42,612 nt of DNA from UBA3700 sp964478025. Lineage in GTDB: Bacteria; Bacillota; Clostridia; Christensenellales; UBA3700. Position 1 is the first letter of the stretch, and every line of letters starts with the position of its first letter. Below the pieces are notes generated by a model that saw nothing but the letters and a program-made list of their open reading frames with translations, was not told where the DNA came from and made no database searches. The stretch is taken from positions 1 to 42,612 of the forward strand of contig CAYZGK010000014.1 of the NCBI GenBank assembly GCA_964478025.1, given 5' to 3'. Shown piece after piece: positions 39,796 to 42,612 of this stretch. Made by a program: the position numbers and the translations under genes.

Positions 39796-41142
39796 ATGAG
39801 TTTTAAATTAGAATATTCACAACAATTAATGGATGAGGTTATAAAACGTAATCCAAATGAGCCTGAGTTTCATCAAGCCGTAAGAGAAGTACTAGAATCT
39901 TTAGAGCCAGTACTTGAAAGAAGACCTGAGTTTATAACATCAGGAGTTATGGAAAGATTAGTTGAGCCAGATCGTATTATAAAATTTAGAGTACCATGGG
40001 TAGACGATAAGGGTGTGGTTAGAGTAAATAGAGGTTTCCGTATTCAATTTAACAAGGCAATTGGACCATATAAGGGAGGACTTAGATTCCATCCATCAGT
40101 ATATGAAGGAATCATTATGTTCTTAGGATTTGAACAAATATTTAAAAACTCTTTAACAGGATTACCAATTGGTGGTGGTAAAGGTGGTTCAGATTTCGAT
40201 CCTAAGGGTAAGTCAAATGGCGAAGTAATGAGATTCTGTCAAAGTTTCATGACAGAACTTTCTAAGCATATTTCAGCAGATACCGATGTTCCAGCAGGAG
40301 ATATTGGTGTTGGCGGTAGAGAAATTGGTTATTTATATGGTCAATATTCAAGAATTAGAAATGAGTTCGCTGGAGTTTTAACAGGAAAAGGATTAACTTA
40401 TGGTGGATCTCTTGCTAGAACTGAAGCTACAGGTTATGGACTTTGCTACTTTACAGAAGAATTATTAAATGACCATGGAACATCATTTAAAGGAAAAACT
40501 GTTGCAATCTCTGGTTCTGGTAACGTTGCAATTTATGCTTGTCAAAAAGCAACTCAATTAGGAGCAAAAGTTGTTACTATGTCTGACTCAAATGGTTATG
40601 TTTATGATAAGAATGGTATTGATTTAGATCTTGTAAAGAAATTAAAAGAAGTTGAAAGAAAGAGAATTAAAGAATATGTAACATATCACCCAGAAGCTGA
40701 ATACCATGAAGAATGTAAGGGTGTATGGACTGTTAAATGTGATATAGCTTTACCTTGTGCTACACAAAATGAAATAGATTTAGAGTCAGCTAAAGCATTA
40801 GTTGCTAATGGTGTTAAGTGTGTTTGTGAAGGCGCAAATATGCCATCAACACTAGAGGCTACTCAATATTTCTTAAGCAATAAAGTATTATTTGGACCAG
40901 CAAAAGCTGCAAATGCAGGTGGTGTTGCAACCTCAGCATTAGAAATGACTCAAAACTCTATGAGATATTCTTGGACATTTGAAGAAGTAGATGAAAAATT
41001 ACACAATATTATGATTAATATTTATCATAACGCTGCAAATGCTGCTAAAGAATATGGTGTTGAGGGCAATTATGTTGCAGGTGCAAATATTGCAGGCTTC
41101 TTAAAAGTTGCAGAAGCTATGCTAGCTGAAGGTGTTGTATAA
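39796..41142 (+). CDS. gdhA: Glutamate dehydrogenase, hexameric type
   Basis: 448 residues, matching the E. coli type. Converts 2-oxoglutarate and ammonia to glutamate with NAD(P)H. Visible features are YKGGLRFHPS, PIGGGKGGSDFDPKGKS with the catalytic K129, DTDVPAGDIGVGGREIGY, and the Rossmann fold VAISGSGNVAIYACQKATQL. NADP use is likely from family resemblance, though the fold's second strand ending TMSDSNG does not settle it. At about residues 103-105, YEG replaces the more usual NLS after FHPSV. AGGAGG lies 8 nt upstream. The gene is flanked by terminators on both sides and so is monocistronic. Confidence 0.96.
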   Translation: MSFKLEYSQQLMDEVIKRNPNEPEFHQAVREVLESLEPVLERRPEFITSGVMERLVEPDRIIKFRVPWVDDKGVVRVNRGFRIQFNKAIGPYKGGLRFHPSVYEGIIMFLGFEQIFKNSLTGLPIGGGKGGSDFDPKGKSNGEVMRFCQSFMTELSKHISADTDVPAGDIGVGGREIGYLYGQYSRIRNEFAGVLTGKGLTYGGSLARTEATGYGLCYFTEELLNDHGTSFKGKTVAISGSGNVAIYACQKATQLGAKVVTMSDSNGYVYDKNGIDLDLVKKLKEVERKRIKEYVTYHPEAEYHEECKGVWTVKCDIALPCATQNEIDLESAKALVANGVKCVCEGANMPSTLEATQYFLSNKVLFGPAKAANAGGVATSALEMTQNSMRYSWTFEEVDEKLHNIMINIYHNAANAAKEYGVEGNYVAGANIAGFLKVAEAMLAEGVV

Positions 41143-41179
41143 AATATAACGTAATAAAATAAATAAAATAGATTAATTA

Positions 41180-41217
41180 AATATCTCCTAAGTGAAAAAC
41201 GAGGGAGATATTTTTTT
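41180..41217 (+). terminator. gdhA terminator
   Basis: AATATCTCC (41180-41188) pairs perfectly with GGAGATATT (41204-41212), and the T run extends to 41217. Confidence 0.9.
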
Positions 41218-41262
41218 GGAATTTTAAATGTAAAGATTATGTAAAAATTTCTATAAATTAAA

Positions 41263-41291
41263 TTGACTTTCCAAAATGGAAATAATAGAAT
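41263..41291 (+). promoter_or_regulatory. Promoter of the second regulator cassette
   Basis: TTGACT (41263-41268) and TAGAAT (41286-41291) have a 17-base spacer. An inverted repeat fills most of the spacer. Confidence 0.7.
41268..41282. promoter_or_regulatory. Operator-like palindrome inside the promoter
   Basis: TTTCCAAAATGGAAA has perfect 5-base arms (TTTCC/GGAAA) around a 5-base AT-rich centre, located between -35 and -10. This is the expected place and form for an operator bound by the XRE regulator encoded just downstream. Confidence 0.6.
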
Positions 41292-41323
41292 ATATATAGT
41301 GAATATAAAGGAGGCCTAAATGG

Positions 41324-41638
41324 ATGAATGAGACTGGTAAAAATATAAAAAAGGAGTTAGAAAATAAACAAATGAGTCAAAAGCAATTATGTCAAATGAC
41401 GGGGATTTCAGAATCTGCAATGTCAAAATACTTAAGTGGGACAAAAGAGCCTCGTAGTGACATACTTAGCAAGATAGCAAGAGCATTAGATGTAAGTATA
41501 TATCAATTGCTTGGTATTCAAGAAAAGGAAGGAACTACATTTGATATATGCAAAACAGCTTTACTTGCAAGAAGTGGAAGTGAATTAAGTAACGAGGAAA
41601 AAAAGGAGCTTATAGATTTAATTTTTGGTCATAAATAA
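41324..41638 (+). CDS. XRE-family HTH regulator
   Basis: 104 residues. The helix-turn-helix lies at about residues 18-38 (SQKQLCQMTGISESAMSKYL), followed by LSGTKEPRSDILSKIARALD. A C-terminal helix (NEEKKELIDLIFGHK) is shared with the repaired regulator at position 22. GGAGG (41310-41314) is 9 nt before the ATG; an ATG at 41320 is out of frame and stops at once. It overlaps the protease gene by one base (TAATG). The pairing of an XRE repressor with an ImmA-type protease matches systems such as ICEBs1 ImmR/ImmA, where the protease cleaves the repressor. Confidence 0.9.
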   Translation: MNETGKNIKKELENKQMSQKQLCQMTGISESAMSKYLSGTKEPRSDILSKIARALDVSIYQLLGIQEKEGTTFDICKTALLARSGSELSNEEKKELIDLIFGHK

Positions 41639-42180
41639 TGGATAGAGAAGAAATTATTGGCGTTATATGTGATTTATACGAAGAATTAAATATATTTAAA
41701 TTAGGATTTAATTTAAAAGAGGTTTGTAATAAATTAGATATCAATTTAATTCCATATTCTTCCTTTAAAGATGAAAGTTTACTGTTAAAACTTGATGAAG
41801 ATGGGTTTAATTGTATTAATCCAAAAAACAGTAAAATTGTAATCTGCTATAACGACAGAATTAAACCAAGGAAAAGAATTAAGTTTACAATTCCTCATGA
41901 AATTGGGCATATAGTGTTAAATCATAATCTAAAAGGAGGAAAAGAAACTGATGATCAGAAGAAAGAAGCGGATATATTTGCACAAGAATTTTATTGTCCA
42001 AGTGCGTTAATTATTTATTACTATATTTATCGCATGCAAGATTTGATGTCAATATTTGGTATTACCCAAGGATATGCGGAGGTGTTGATAGATAAAATTG
42101 GAAATAGATATCAAGATTTATCTGAAAACGAAAAGAGATTAATAAAAATATTTATGAAAAATAGACAAAAAAGAAGATAA
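41638..42180 (+). CDS. ImmA/IrrE-type metallopeptidase
   Basis: 180 residues. The zinc-protease motif HEIGH lies at 87-91 (TIPHEIGHIVLNH), and the third ligand region is EADIFAQEFYCPS, with E110 the likely ligand. The segment after this (YYYIYRMQDLMSIFGITQGYA) matches the helical end of the family, and the KNSKIVICYNDRI strand precedes the active site. By analogy with ImmA and IrrE it would cleave the XRE repressor encoded just upstream and switch on nearby genes. Its ATG shares a base with the regulator's stop. Confidence 0.9.
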   Translation: MDREEIIGVICDLYEELNIFKLGFNLKEVCNKLDINLIPYSSFKDESLLLKLDEDGFNCINPKNSKIVICYNDRIKPRKRIKFTIPHEIGHIVLNHNLKGGKETDDQKKEADIFAQEFYCPSALIIYYYIYRMQDLMSIFGITQGYAEVLIDKIGNRYQDLSENEKRLIKIFMKNRQKRR

Positions 42181-42184
42181 AAAA

Positions 42185-42214
42185 GATATGTCACCTCTGC
42201 AAAAGTGACATATC
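42185..42214 (+). repeat. Perfect hairpin after the protease gene
   Basis: GATATGTCAC (42185-42194) pairs with GTGACATATC (42205-42214) around a 10-base loop. TATAGATAAT follows, not a T tract, so it is a poor terminator. It may be an RNA element or operator between the regulatory genes and the toxin-like gene. Confidence 0.6.
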
Positions 42215-42216
42215 TA

Positions 42217-42273
42217 TAGATAATACATACTAATGTACAACCTGAGTAATTGTATTTTAGCATGGATTATCTA
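42217..42273 (+). other. Structured non-coding segment before the second toxin-like gene
   Basis: TAGATAAT (42217-42224) and ATTATCTA (42266-42273) are a perfect 8-base inverted repeat. They enclose a smaller hairpin, TACAT (42224-42228) with ATGTA (42233-42237). With the hairpins on each side this gives a leader of at least four helices. No known riboswitch pattern was recognised. Confidence 0.4.
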
Positions 42274-42278
42274 AAGGC

Positions 42279-42302
42279 ACAACTGCAAAATGCAGTTGTT
42301 TT
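42279..42302 (+). terminator. Terminator-like hairpin upstream of the leader peptide
   Basis: ACAACTGCA (42279-42287) pairs perfectly with TGCAGTTGT (42291-42299) around AAA, and four Ts end at 42302. It lies before the toxin-like gene and could reduce its expression unless overridden. Confidence 0.6.
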
Positions 42303-42318
42303 AAAAGGAGATAATTCA

Positions 42319-42396
42319 ATGAAATATTTAAATTTAAAATATTTTGTAATTAGAAAACCTCCAAGTGGAGGGATTTCTAATGGGAAGATACAATAA
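42319..42396 (+). CDS. Short leader peptide overlapping the toxin-like gene
   Basis: 25 residues (MKYLNLKYFVIRKPPSGGI and a short tail), with AAGGAG (42305-42310) 8 nt before the ATG. Its frame runs through the hairpin that covers the next gene's ribosome binding site and stops 17 bases past that gene's start. A role as a translational coupler is inferred; the peptide itself may have no function. Confidence 0.45.
   Translation: MKYLNLKYFVIRKPPSGGISNGKIQ
42358..42371 (+). promoter_or_regulatory. Hairpin covering the toxin ribosome binding site
   Basis: CCTCC (42358-42362) pairs with GGAGG (42367-42371) around AAGT. The GGAGG is the Shine-Dalgarno site of the gene at 42380. Ribosomes translating the leader peptide would open this helix. 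Confidence 0.55.
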
Positions 42397-42612
42397 AACA
42401 GGTATAGGAGCTGGAATAGGAACTTCTGGTCAATTAGACTTTACAAATCTATCGCTTATCCAAAAAGGAAAAGATAACGATATAGATATAGATTTGAAAG
42501 AGTTAGAAGATGGCATTAAGAAACTAGAAGAAGCTGGAGTTAAGTTTAAAAAAGATGAAGTTGTATTTGTAACCTTATCTAGTGATAATCAGTTAGTATG
42601 GTTAGAGAAAGG
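42380..42612 (+). CDS. Putative polymorphic toxin, MGRYN family (cut by window end)
   Basis: The first 77 residues are present and the gene continues beyond the window. GGAGGG (42367-42372) lies 7 nt before the ATG. The N-terminus MGRYNKTGIGAGIGTSGQLD matches the protein at 613 at most positions. A charged helix follows (DLKELEDGIKKLEEAGVKF), and then KKDEVVFVTLSSDNQLVWLEK. That last part recalls the start of phage- and toxin-associated BECR-type RNase domains ('gvkF..edvvF......g.lvWLEkGN..aGL.HI'), but the diagnostic end is missing. The toxin role is inferred from architecture and context. Confidence 0.6.
   Translation, partial: MGRYNKTGIGAGIGTSGQLDFTNLSLIQKGKDNDIDIDLKELEDGIKKLEEAGVKFKKDEVVFVTLSSDNQLVWLEK

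Noticed and set aside
42211..42273. Known riboswitch or self-cleaving ribozyme
   Set aside because: The segment is structured, but I could not match it to the core of any riboswitch or to the CUGANGA...GAAA core of hammerhead ribozymes.
1..42612. CRISPR arrays, tRNA or rRNA genes, insertion sequences
   Set aside because: No regularly spaced repeats of 24-37 bases, no tRNA-like cloverleaf or rRNA sequence, and no transposase or integrase were seen.

Overview
The window is AT-rich DNA with almost all genes on the + strand, strong GGAGG ribosome binding sites, TTGACA/TATAAT promoters and T-tailed hairpin terminators. It reads as a low-GC Bacillota (Firmicutes) genome, most likely a clostridial and possibly uncultured gut lineage. 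Supporting traits are the yaaO-tmk-holB-ricT order, zinc-binding forms of S4, S14, L24 and L36, a two-[4Fe-4S] ferredoxin and Listeria-Bacteroides repeats in a lipoprotein. TGA ends a real gene (the MGMT-like one) and TGG encodes Trp, so the standard bacterial code applies.

Layout. (1) 1-1.3 kb: an accessory cassette with an XRE regulator, an unknown gene, a putative polymorphic toxin (DUF6883-like) and its DUF4926-like partner. The first two genes are each broken by one base in a homopolymer. (2) 1.5-3.8 kb: an ABC-2 transporter pair and a small conserved hypothetical gene on the minus strand. (3) 3.9-10 kb: housekeeping genes greA-lysS, then a PLP decarboxylase-like gene, tmk, holB, ricT and a small ferredoxin. 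(4) 10-12.1 kb: a membrane-anchored protein and an ABC-F ATPase whose second P-loop is degenerate. (5) 12.1-12.57 kb: a long non-coding stretch with a consensus promoter followed by a terminator about 90 nt later, probably a small RNA. (6) 12.57-20.9 kb: a four-gene surface operon with a YwaF/ABC fusion carrying an in-frame G9 tract, an ABC-2 permease, an Ig-like anchored protein and a 1331-residue repeat lipoprotein. (7) 21-23.8 kb: an SPFH protein with zinc ribbons, a zinc-ribbon membrane protein, a DUF1858 protein and an MGMT-like protein. (8) 23.86-39.7 kb: the complete S10-spc-alpha ribosomal operon (rpsJ to rplQ) including secY, adk, map, infA and rpoA, with a second promoter before rpsM. 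(9) 39.8-41.1 kb: gdhA, behind a leader that contains a terminator. (10) 41.3-42.6 kb: a second accessory cassette with an XRE regulator, an ImmA/IrrE-type protease, a structured leader and the start of another putative toxin.

The most unusual observation is that the two accessory cassettes, about 41 kb apart, are related. Both have a similar XRE regulator, and both encode a protein that begins with the same short glycine-rich motif (MGRYN..GIG.GIGTS.QL.F) and then continues with a different C-terminal part. This is the architecture of polymorphic toxins with a shared N-terminal module and exchangeable effector domains. Family assignments are from memory of domain consensus patterns; no searches were run.
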